Shown here piece by piece: positions 1 through 6,008 of a DNA stretch of 6,737 nt. Below the pieces are notes generated by a model. The model did no database searches. It had not been told where the DNA came from and saw only the letters and a program-made list of their open reading frames with translations. The stretch is from M55B175 sp964635265 (GTDB lineage Bacteria; Desulfobacterota; Desulfobacteria; Desulfobacterales; Desulfosalsimonadaceae), in NCBI GenBank assembly GCA_964635265.1, contig CAZWNV010000159.1:1-6737 (forward strand), read 5' to 3'. A program made the translations under genes and the position numbers. How positions within the stretch are numbered: the first letter of the stretch is position 1; each line of letters opens with the position of its first letter.

Positions 1-867
1 GTCTATCTGGTCTGCCTGGAAAAAGATTATGAAATGCCGGCCCACGACTGGGAGATTGAAAGGGCCAGGGAGGAAGGAATAGTCATCATGAATTCGTGGG
101 GGCCGAAGGAAATCATCGGTTCCGGCAAAGCAGAAGGGGTCAAGCTTCAGGCCTGTCCACAGGTATGCGATGCCAGCGGATGTTTTAATCCCACCTATGA
201 TGAAGGGATTATCGATACGCTGTCTGCTGAAACAGTTATTCTGGCTGTGGGCCAGACAACAGACCTCACCTGTATCAAGGATGATTCCTGCAGCATCAAT
301 CAGAATGGAAACTGCCTGCAGGTCAACCCGGAAAGCCTTGTAACAGACGAGGAAGGGGTTTTTGCGGGCGGCGATGTCGTTACCGGCCCCCTGTCCATCA
401 TCGATGCAATAGGGCAGGGCCGAAAGGGGGCCCGGTCTATTGACAAGTACCTGGGCGGATCCGGCTCTATTGAAGAACAACTGGCCAAACCCGAGAAAGA
501 GGTATGGCTGCCTGAGCTGGACAGAGAGCCCCGCTCCAGAAAAGAGGGGGGACTTGAGTGGCCATGGAAGAGAGCTTTGGGGTTTGACCAGATTGAGAAG
601 TGCATGAGTGAAAAAGAAGCCGTGCAGGAAGCCTCCCGCTGCCTGAACTGTGATGCCAGAAAATTCGAGGTGGTGCTGAATACCGATTTTTGCAAAGAGT
701 GCGGATATTGTGCCATTGTCTGCGGCCTCAATATTTTTACGCCGGCGGACTTCTTCAACGAGAAAGGATTCCGGCCGATGGTGGTTCCCTCCTGCGACTG
801 GTGTGTCGGCTGCTTTAATTGTTACTACTCATGTCCGGATTTTGCGATTGATATAATAGAAGCATAA
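1..867 (+). CDS. FAD-dependent NAD(P)H oxidoreductase (GltD-like) with C-terminal 2x[4Fe-4S] ferredoxin domain, 5' partial
   Basis: The frame is open from base 1, so the start and the FAD-binding N-terminus lie upstream; 288 residues are visible. Residues 1-160 match the NAD(P)H-binding and closing FAD segments of the glutamate synthase small-subunit family: EMPAHDWEIERAREEGI, then TVILAVGQ, then VFAGGDVVTGP followed by an IDAIGQGRKGA helix. A linker ends in an RCLNC motif (Cys214, Cys217). The tail is a ferredoxin domain with Cys231/234/237/241 (CxxCxxCxxxC) and Cys268/271/274/278-Pro, plus an extra Cys265. The family moves electrons between NAD(P)H and Fe-S partners in the cytoplasm. It lies 14 bases before the OFOR alpha gene, and no separate delta (ferredoxin) subunit is present among the genes that follow, so I infer it supplies both the delta-like ferredoxin and the NAD(P)-reactive flavin subunit. 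The annotated start at ATG 34 would be false. Family assignment is firm; electron direction is inferred. Confidence 0.9.
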   Translation, partial: VYLVCLEKDYEMPAHDWEIERAREEGIVIMNSWGPKEIIGSGKAEGVKLQACPQVCDASGCFNPTYDEGIIDTLSAETVILAVGQTTDLTCIKDDSCSINQNGNCLQVNPESLVTDEEGVFAGGDVVTGPLSIIDAIGQGRKGARSIDKYLGGSGSIEEQLAKPEKEVWLPELDREPRSRKEGGLEWPWKRALGFDQIEKCMSEKEAVQEASRCLNCDARKFEVVLNTDFCKECGYCAIVCGLNIFTPADFFNEKGFRPMVVPSCDWCVGCFNCYYSCPDFAIDIIEA

Positions 868-881
868 AGGAGATTTGTTTT

Positions 882-2212
882 ATGAAGAGACTACTTGAAA
901 CAGGTAATTACGCTATAACTGAAGGAGCGATCATAGCGGGCTGCCGGTTTTTCTGCGGGTATCCGATCACGCCGGCCACGGAACTGGCAGAAGCTATGAG
1001 CTACCGGCTGCCCCAAATGGGAGGGACCTTTCTGCAGGCTGAAGATGAATGCGGGGCAATGCATATGTGTATAGGGGCTGCTTTGGGAGGTCTGAAGGCT
1101 ATGACTGCAACCTCGGGGCCCGGCTACATCCTTTATTCCGACCCGTTCGGGTGGGCAATAGGGTGTGAAACACCGGTAGTCGTGATGAATTCCGGCCGTG
1201 TGGGCCCGGTGAGCGGGATAACAGGCGCCCCCGGGCAGGGGGAGTTCTACATGACCCGGTATCCCGCGCAGGGCGGCAATTATGAGTCTATCTGCCTTGC
1301 GCCGAATTCCGCGCAGGAAGCCATGTATATGACCGTGGAGGCGTTTTATCTTGCGGAACGCTTTCGCATGCCGGTCACGGTATTGGCCGATCAGTTGATT
1401 ACAGATGGATTTGAAGATATTTCTGTTCCCGAAACCGAGGATGAAATCCGGGAAATGGGGTTTCGGACATGGCCGAGAAAGATGAATGANNNNNNNNNNN
1501 NNNNNNNNNNNNNNNNNNNNNNNNNNNNNNNNNNNNNNNNNNNNNNNNNNNNNNNNNNNNNNNNNNNNNNNNNNNNNNNNNNNNNNNNNCCGAGGATGAA
1601 ATCCGGGAAATGGGGTTTCGGACATGGCCGAGAAAGATGAATGAGGGGCCATCTTTCTATCCTCCGACGGACGAAATTGACGTTCCCCCCGTTGTGCTGG
1701 GGCATAATACAGGAGCCTTATGCTCCGATTGGACGCCTACGGAAGAGGGATATGATATAGAAGAGGTCGAGGCGCATCATAAGCATGCCTACAGGCTGAT
1801 ATACAAGGTTCGGAACCACAGGGATATTTTCAATCATCTTTACGAGAAGAAATACATGGATGATGATCCGGATCTGGTCGTGGTTTCATACGGTTCTCCG
1901 TCCCGGGTCGTTAATACTGCAGTAGAGAGAGCCAGACAGAAGGGGATCAAAGTCGGGGCCCTCCGGCTAATCAATCTCTGGCCTTTTCCCGACGAACATT
2001 TTGAAAAGCCGGGCAAGTACCTGTGCGTCGAATTAAACTGGGACGGACAATTGGTGCGGGAAGTTCGAAGGGCCACCACATCTGATTCGACCGTAAATTT
2101 TATGGGCATTTGCGGGGATCTTCCTACTATTAACGAACTAATAGAAACCTTTGAAAAGGTTATAAAAAACGAACCTCTTTCCAGAGATGGGTGGAGAAAG
2201 GAGATGTGGTAA
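882..2212 (+). CDS. 2-oxoacid:ferredoxin oxidoreductase alpha subunit (VorB/KorA type), interrupted by an assembly gap
   Basis: This is the alpha subunit of a TPP-dependent 2-oxoacid:acceptor oxidoreductase, which forms acyl-CoA, CO2 and reduced ferredoxin from a 2-oxoacid and CoA. The start ATG 882 follows AAGGAG (867-872) by 9 bases. Visible motifs: GYPITPATE at residues 26-34 (domain I; Thr30 is the family's conserved active-site threonine), QAEDE at 52-56, TATSGPG at 75-81, then GRVGPVSGITGAPGQGEF, and after the gap the C-terminal domain II with VVSYGSPSRVV and NLWPFPDE. The overall pattern is closest, from memory, to proteins annotated as VorB. The frame changes across the N run, but collapsing the duplicated 55-base flank (removing 155 bases) restores one uninterrupted frame of 391 residues, normal for the family. 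Treat the gene as intact. Substrate may be a branched-chain, aryl or other 2-oxoacid; sequence alone does not decide. Confidence 0.92.
1435..1489 (+). repeat. 55-base direct repeat, left copy at contig end (assembly overlap)
   Basis: These are the last 55 bases before the N run. They are identical to 1590-1644 and encode residues of the alpha subunit around EDEIREMGFRTWPRKMN. The repeat ends exactly at the gap edge, as expected for two contigs that share their ends and not for a biological duplication. Confidence 0.95.
1490..1589. other. Scaffold gap of 100 Ns inside the alpha-subunit gene
   Basis: There are exactly 100 undetermined bases, a size commonly used as a placeholder by scaffolding software. 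The bases on both sides are identical for 55 nt, so the true gap is probably negative: the two contigs overlap and nothing is missing. Confidence 0.97.
1590..1644 (+). repeat. 55-base direct repeat, right copy at contig start (assembly overlap)
   Basis: These are the first 55 bases after the N run, identical to 1435-1489. The offset between copies is 155 bases, which accounts exactly for the change of frame between the two halves of the gene (155 leaves remainder 2 when divided by 3). Confidence 0.95.
2197..2203 (+). promoter_or_regulatory. Ribosome binding site that fixes the beta-subunit start
   Basis: AAAGGAG lies 10 bases before ATG 2214 and inside the end of the alpha gene. An upstream in-frame ATG at 2187 would place this site inside the coding region and add nine residues not expected in the family, so 2214 is preferred. 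Confidence 0.8.
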
Positions 2213-2213
2213 T

Positions 2214-3062
2214 ATGGAGCGAAAATCAAGCGTATTTCTCGATAATTATCTGAGAAGCAGAAAAATCCCCAGCACTGCCTGTACCGGCTGCGGGCTCGGT
2301 ATGAACCATAAGCTGGTCGTGCAGGCCCTGGCGGAGCTTGAAGTAGAAGTAAAGGATGTAATCTGGTGTACTTCCATCGGATGTGCCGGACGGCAGACCT
2401 TTGCAACATGGCAGGGGGATAACCTGGCGGGAACCCACGGGCGCATCTACGCGATAGCAAAAGGGTTGCGAGTCGCCCTCCCGCCGGAAAAGCACCTTAT
2501 CCTGACAGTAGGGGACGGCGATGCCTTTGGTATCGGCCTGAATCATCTTATCAACGCAGCCCGGGCCAATGCCGATATGACGGTTATTGTCAATGACAAT
2601 CTGGGGTATCAATCTACGGGGGGACAGTATGGCTGGACCACCCCTCAGGGAGCGAAAACCGACAGCAGTCCCTATGGTTTCTATGAACCGAACCTAATGG
2701 GGGAAGGGATGGATGTGCTGCATATCCTGAAAGGTGCCGGCGCAACATTTCTGGCGCGGCATGTATCGATGGATGGTAAAGCAGCAGTGGAGTCAATAAA
2801 GAAAGCCATACTCAACCGGGGCTTCTCCCTGGTGCATATGCCATATCCATGTACCACCAATTTCGCCTCCCGGCATCTGGGGTCAAGGGATCCCGGCCAG
2901 ATCTACCGCTGGGTAAGAGATCATGCCGCGCCTATAGGCCAGGAGAAAGAGGACACCATATGGTCTACAGGCATCTGGCATGACGAAAGCAATGTGCGTC
3001 CGGAATTCTCAGACCTTATACGGGAAAATGTTGAAAAAATCAGGAGGCTAGGACATAGATGA
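2214..3062 (+). CDS. 2-oxoacid:ferredoxin oxidoreductase beta subunit (TPP-binding, KorB/VorA type)
   Basis: This is the catalytic TPP- and [4Fe-4S]-binding beta subunit, 282 residues from ATG 2214, the usual length. Visible in order: CTGCG at 23-27 and a CTSIGC segment at 52-57, which with Cys213 (YPCTTNF) supply the expected cluster ligands; GTHGR at 73-77; the TPP/Mg motif GDGD at 100-103 running to NDN at 127-129; then YQSTGGQ at 132-138. Most KorB/VorA-type proteins I recall have YGMTGGQ or YGLTGGQ in that last position, so the Gln-Ser pair is unusual and lies close to the cofactor and substrate pocket. The start is 1 base after the alpha stop, and the gene overlaps the gamma gene by ATGA, so alpha, beta and gamma are probably translationally coupled. 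Function as beta subunit is secure; substrate is not. Confidence 0.94.
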   Translation: MERKSSVFLDNYLRSRKIPSTACTGCGLGMNHKLVVQALAELEVEVKDVIWCTSIGCAGRQTFATWQGDNLAGTHGRIYAIAKGLRVALPPEKHLILTVGDGDAFGIGLNHLINAARANADMTVIVNDNLGYQSTGGQYGWTTPQGAKTDSSPYGFYEPNLMGEGMDVLHILKGAGATFLARHVSMDGKAAVESIKKAILNRGFSLVHMPYPCTTNFASRHLGSRDPGQIYRWVRDHAAPIGQEKEDTIWSTGIWHDESNVRPEFSDLIRENVEKIRRLGHR

Positions 3063-3595
3063 CACAAAAAAAACGTACGGAAATTGTGGCAAGTGGGTTT
3101 GGAGGGCAAGGCGTTGTCCGCCTTGGGCAGATCATCGGGGAAGCCGGTGTAAAAAAAGGCCTGCGGGTGACAATGCTGAAGAGCCATGGAACGGAAATGC
3201 GGGGCGGATACGTAAGAAGCCAGGTGGTCCTCTCCGATGAGGGTATCGACAGTCCGAATGCGGAAACCCCGGATTTTCTCATTACATTGTCCAAAGCGGC
3301 ATATAAACAGTTTAAACATATGGTGCCGGATCACGGGCTGCTTTTGTATGATCCCGGCTTTGTGGATGAAATCGATGACACCTTGAAATGTACCCAAAAA
3401 GCGCTTCCCGCGCGGGATCTGTCCAACGAAAAATTCGGCAAGCCGATGTTCGCCAATTCCATCGTACTGGGCGCATTGGCCGGCCAGATTGATCTGCTGG
3501 ACAGGGATGTGGTTCTGGAGAGCATGCTGGAGATTATTCCGAAGTTCCAGGACCTGAATAAGGAAGCATTCAATATCGGGTATAATTATCTATAA
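3059..3595 (+). CDS. 2-oxoacid:ferredoxin oxidoreductase gamma subunit (KorC/VorC type)
   Basis: This is the gamma subunit of the OFOR complex, 178 residues, typical of the family. The N-terminus carries GFGGQGVVRLGQIIGEAG (residues about 13-30), the hallmark glycine-rich strand-turn, followed by KSHGTEMRGGYVRSQV, the counterpart of the common SYGPEMRGG segment. In this family the gamma domain packs on alpha and helps hold CoA. The ATG overlaps the beta stop as ATGA, with AGGAGG at 3042-3047, 11 bases upstream. It is the last gene of the operon in this window: after its stop come about 830 bases without a convincing gene. No delta-subunit ferredoxin gene follows it. The Tyr-Pro of the usual SYGPE motif is His-Thr here, a mild departure. 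Confidence 0.93.
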   Translation: MTQKKRTEIVASGFGGQGVVRLGQIIGEAGVKKGLRVTMLKSHGTEMRGGYVRSQVVLSDEGIDSPNAETPDFLITLSKAAYKQFKHMVPDHGLLLYDPGFVDEIDDTLKCTQKALPARDLSNEKFGKPMFANSIVLGALAGQIDLLDRDVVLESMLEIIPKFQDLNKEAFNIGYNYL

Positions 3596-3610
3596 GCATT
3601 CGCAGCTTAT
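3592..3610 (+). terminator. Weak stem-loop at the end of the OFOR operon
   Basis: ATAAGC (3592-3597) pairs with GCTTAT (3605-3610) around a 7-base loop, overlapping the gamma stop codon. The stem is only 6 bp, A+T-rich and has no following T run, so it is at best a weak terminator or 3'-end stabilising hairpin. Confidence 0.2.
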
Positions 3611-3639
3611 CTTGGACAGTACCATCGAAACTCGGGCTC

Positions 3640-3764
3640 TGATGGCAACGTAAAAAGTTCAAGATCAGGGCTGAACGGCAGCCCCGGGGAGAAAACGGGC
3701 AATTGCAGCCTGCAGAAGAGGGGGCGGCCGAAAGCGCGGATATTGAACTTTTTACAAGCCATCA
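3640..3764. repeat. MITE/REP-like inverted-repeat element, about 125 bases
   Basis: The two ends are inverted copies: GTAAAAAGTTCAA (3650-3662) is the exact reverse complement of 3743-3755, and beyond a small internal loop (3647-3649 against 3756-3757) TGATGGC (3640-3646) pairs with GCCATCA (3758-3764). That gives 20 paired bases. The 80-base interior holds a second hairpin, GGGCTG (3668-3673) with CAGCCC (3679-3684), and a CCCCGGGG run. No coding frame is evident and I see no clear target-site duplication. The GATGGC-NN-CGTAAAAAGT core resembles intergenic repeats I recall from deltaproteobacterial genomes; that is memory, not a search. It could instead be a structured RNA at the operon's 3' end. 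Confidence 0.7.
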
Positions 3765-4022
3765 ACTTTAACCGGTAATGCTTCAGAATTTTATAGAAAT
3801 GATCGGCGTTTTGGCATGCAAACGGATATTTCCAGAGGCCTGCCGGAGCGCTGGAGGAAATCATCAAGGATGAGCCATGCAACCGCTTGGTAAGGGCATG
3901 CTTTTAAGAAGGAGCAAGGCAGTAAAGATGAGCGTTTTCCGGAAAGACTTTCTCCTTCACGTAGACTGCATCCCCTTCTTTTGCCAGGAGCCACAGAATA
4001 TTTTGGAACGGTGGAGGCTGTA

Positions 4023-4496
4023 ATGAGAACGCCGGATGCTGCTGCAAAGCTATTCCTTTCCTCCGATAAGGCCAATGCCTGGGGGGACAGCCTGCCGCCG
4101 TCGTTCCGGGAAAGAGTTGCCCGCCGTTTATATCCCGAATTTGCGTTTCTTTATCATGTCAAGACCCCTTTATTCCGATTATCGCCGAAAGTAGTCCAGC
4201 CGTTGCAGAGGCTTTCCAGGTTGTGCGGCTCTGTTCCCGTTTTTCGGCATATTTGTTTTGACAGCGCAGGGCCTCCTGCGCCTGTGCGCATCTGCAATGC
4301 CGGCACTGTCCCGGCAGACTCGGATCTGTCTCTGCTGAATGCTGGTTGCTGCGGAATGCTTCGAATGAAATTTTTGTTTTTATACAGCAAGTTATTCATA
4401 GTGATGAATGGGGAGGGTGAAAATGAGGACAATCAGAGATTATGTCAACCACTGGGCGGAAAAACAGCCGAACAAGCCTTACTTGAAGGCGCCTGA
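4023..4496 (+). CDS. Doubtful hypothetical ORF overlapping the ligase start
   Basis: An ATG at 4023 follows GGAGG (4013-4017) by 5 bases and opens 157 residues, beginning MRTPDAAAKLFLSSDKANAW. The first half has an unremarkable composition, but the second half is rich in Cys and Pro, shows no domain I recognise, and overlaps the ligase gene by 74 bases in a different frame. Overlap of that size, and loss of any plausible fold after about residue 60, argue against a real intact protein. It may be a decayed gene whose 5' end survives, or chance. I list it mainly because its ribosome binding site is good. Confidence 0.15.
   Translation: MRTPDAAAKLFLSSDKANAWGDSLPPSFRERVARRLYPEFAFLYHVKTPLFRLSPKVVQPLQRLSRLCGSVPVFRHICFDSAGPPAPVRICNAGTVPADSDLSLLNAGCCGMLRMKFLFLYSKLFIVMNGEGENEDNQRLCQPLGGKTAEQALLEGA
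4264..4281 (+). other. GC-rich stem-loop upstream of the ligase
   Basis: GCGCAGG (4264-4270) pairs perfectly with CCTGCGC (4275-4281) around a GCCT loop. No T run follows, so it is not a canonical intrinsic terminator. It lies about 140 bases before the ligase start and close to a second hairpin, so it might be part of a leader structure. Confidence 0.4.
4298..4316 (+). other. Second GC-rich stem-loop upstream of the ligase
   Basis: TGCCGG (4298-4303) pairs with CCGGCA (4311-4316) around a 7-base loop. An alternative pairing, TCTGC (4291-4295) with GCAGA (4314-4318), competes for the right arm, so mutually exclusive folds are possible. No known regulatory motif was recognised. Confidence 0.35.
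4411..4416 (+). promoter_or_regulatory. Ribosome binding site that fixes the ligase start
   Basis: GGGAGG lies 6 bases before ATG 4423. An upstream in-frame ATG at 4408 overlaps this site and would give the extra residues MGRVK, so 4423 (MRTIRDYVNHW) is the better start. Confidence 0.75.
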
Positions 4497-5946
4497 GCCG
4501 GAGCTTCAGGCCACCTTTCAGGAGCTGCAGGAAAATTCCGTAAGGTTGGCCAGGTTCTTGAGTGCCCGCAATATCCAGAAGGGCGACAAGGTTTCCTTTA
4601 TGTGCCCCAATGGCTACCAGACCACGCTGTTGTTTCTGGGGATCATGTATGGGGGTTTTACTGTTTCTCCAATCAATATTGCAGCGCAGATGTCGCATCT
4701 GGAGTATATTCTGGAGCATTCGGAAACCAAGCTGGTTTTTGCATCCAGGGAGTACGAAGAGAAAGTTCGCCAGGCCCTGCAGAATATCCAGAGAGATGTG
4801 GAATTGATTGCCCTGGATGTCGATTCCAAGGATATACTGCCGGATGACAAGGAACTGCCGGACTTTACCCTACCGGAGATGACAGAAGAGGATGATGCGC
4901 TGCTGCTGTATACTTCCGGTACCACAGGGCTTCCGAAGGGCGCCTTAATGTCCAACAAAAACGTGGTTGCCGGGGGAATGAATACGATCGAAGCCCATGA
5001 ACTCACATCTGAAGACATCGCCTATTGCGTGTTGACGTTGACGCATATCAACGGGGAGATTGTGTCTGCCGTGGCTCCCATGGTCAGCGGCAGCACCGTG
5101 GTGATGCCGCACCGGTTCAGTGTCTCGAATTTTTGGGAGCATATCTCCAAATACAAGTGCACGTGGTTTAGTGTCGTGCCGACGATTATTTCCTATGTCT
5201 ACCACAGCACCGATCCTTTTGCCGAGGGCTATGATCTGAGTCACCTGAAATTCGGACGCTCCGCCTCCTCGCCCCTGCCGGAGTCGCTGCACAGAAATTT
5301 TGAAGAGCGGTTTAACATACCGATTATCGAGACGATGGGCTTTACTGAAGCTGCTGCCCCCGGATTTTCCAACCTCATGCACAAACGGAAGACCGGATCT
5401 CCCGGCAAGCCCATCGGAAATGAGGCCAAAATCGTCGACCGAACCACGAGAGAGTCCCTCCCGCCCGGGCAGGAAGGCGAGATCGCCATTCGCGGCGACA
5501 ATATCATGAAGGGCTATTTTAAGGCGCCGGACAAAACCAGGGAATCCATGGACGATGAAGGGTGGTATTATACCGGCGACCTGGCGAAAATGGATGAAGA
5601 CGGCTTTATCTATGTGACCGGCCGGCTCAAAGAACTCATCATCAAGGGAGGGGAGAATATCGCACCCAGGGAGATCGATGATGTACTCTACGAGCATCCT
5701 GCCGTGGTCGATGGCGCAGCGTTCTCGGTCCCGGATGAGAACTACGGGGAGAATATCGAAGCGGCGGTGACCATAGGGGAAGGCGAGAGTGTTTCCGAGG
5801 AGGACCTGATACAGTTCTGCAGGGACAAGCTCGGCAAAGCCAAAACCCCGAAGAAGATTCATTTTATCGAGGAAATGCCGAAGGGCCCCTCCGGTAAGAT
5901 CCAGCGTTTTAAACTGCCGGAGATGCTGGCCTCCCAGGGGAACTGA
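4423..5946 (+). CDS. AMP-forming acyl-CoA synthetase / carboxylate-CoA ligase (class I adenylate-forming enzyme)
   Basis: The enzyme activates a carboxylic acid to its acyl-AMP and then acyl-CoA, using ATP and CoA, in the cytoplasm. It has 507 residues, a full-length ANL-family protein. Motifs in order: the phosphate-binding loop YTSGTTGLPKG (163-173); RSASSPLP; MGFTE (305-309, in place of the usual YGxTE); GEIAIRG with MKGYF; TGDL (384-387, Asp386 binding ribose); the hinge GRLKE (400-404) leading to IKGGENIAPREID; and PSGKIQR with catalytic Lys492. The segment FSVSNFWEHISKYKCTWFSVVPTI-like region (fragment FSVSNFWEHISKYK) and RSASSPLP resemble the crotonobetaine/oxalyl/medium-chain ligase branch, not phenylacetate-CoA ligase (PaaK). 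Substrate is not predictable by eye. It is followed after 62 bases by a TctA permease gene, which suggests that an imported organic acid is the substrate. All catalytic residues look intact. Confidence 0.93.
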   Translation: MRTIRDYVNHWAEKQPNKPYLKAPEPELQATFQELQENSVRLARFLSARNIQKGDKVSFMCPNGYQTTLLFLGIMYGGFTVSPINIAAQMSHLEYILEHSETKLVFASREYEEKVRQALQNIQRDVELIALDVDSKDILPDDKELPDFTLPEMTEEDDALLLYTSGTTGLPKGALMSNKNVVAGGMNTIEAHELTSEDIAYCVLTLTHINGEIVSAVAPMVSGSTVVMPHRFSVSNFWEHISKYKCTWFSVVPTIISYVYHSTDPFAEGYDLSHLKFGRSASSPLPESLHRNFEERFNIPIIETMGFTEAAAPGFSNLMHKRKTGSPGKPIGNEAKIVDRTTRESLPPGQEGEIAIRGDNIMKGYFKAPDKTRESMDDEGWYYTGDLAKMDEDGFIYVTGRLKELIIKGGENIAPREIDDVLYEHPAVVDGAAFSVPDENYGENIEAAVTIGEGESVSEEDLIQFCRDKLGKAKTPKKIHFIEEMPKGPSGKIQRFKLPEMLASQGN

Positions 5947-5971
5947 TGAGAACGGGTGGCTTGCTCCCCGA

Positions 5972-5983
5972 TTTACCGGTAAA
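5972..5983. promoter_or_regulatory. 12-base perfect palindrome in the ligase-tctA spacer
   Basis: TTTACCGGTAAA is fully self-complementary and sits between the ligase stop and the permease ribosome binding site. It could be a small operator for a dimeric regulator or a short transcript hairpin, but a single 12-mer is weak evidence. Confidence 0.25.
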
Positions 5984-6008
5984 GCTAAAGGAAAAAGGAG
6001 TGTACTAA

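Larger units (their letters stand above)
3765..4410. other. Long intergenic region with no convincing gene; possible degraded coding remnant
   Basis: These about 650 bases lie between the repeat element and the ligase ribosome binding site. Short open stretches occur in neighbouring + frames around 3800-3905 (for example one containing ALEEIIKDEPCNRLV that stops near 3905) and then another frame stays open from about 3892 to 4496. None gives a recognisable domain, so I could not identify a parent gene if this is a relic. Two GC-rich hairpins lie at 4264-4281 and 4298-4316. I found no match to riboswitch core sequences I know (TPP, cobalamin), no tRNA and no CRISPR repeats. Confidence 0.5.

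Noticed and set aside
1391..1705. Minus-strand open frame spanning the N run with a repeated peptide on both sides
   Set aside because: It is a shadow of the alpha gene. The repeated peptide arises from the duplicated contig ends, not from a repeat protein.
2187..2213. Upstream ATG for the beta subunit
   Set aside because: It lies inside the alpha gene, ahead of the strong AAAGGAG at 2197-2203 which is correctly spaced for ATG 2214.
3607..4075. Minus-strand open frames of 91 and 94 codons in the spacer
   Set aside because: No recognisable motif, low-complexity Ser/Leu/Pro composition and no convincing ribosome binding site; the first also crosses the inverted-repeat element.
4258..4263. Perfect TTGACA, a possible -35 box upstream of the ligase
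   Set aside because: No sequence resembling TATAAT lies 16-18 bases downstream; that stretch is the GC-rich hairpin. Likely chance.
4298..4316. Possible sigma-54 type -24/-12 promoter (GGCAC ... GGC)
   Set aside because: The GG and GC spacing fits loosely, but several consensus positions fail and no activator gene or upstream binding site is visible. The bases are better explained by the hairpin.
4945..5862. Long minus-strand open frame of 305 codons opposite the ligase
   Set aside because: The + strand frame has every ANL-family motif. The antisense frame shows no domain and is the usual by-product of GC-biased codon third positions.
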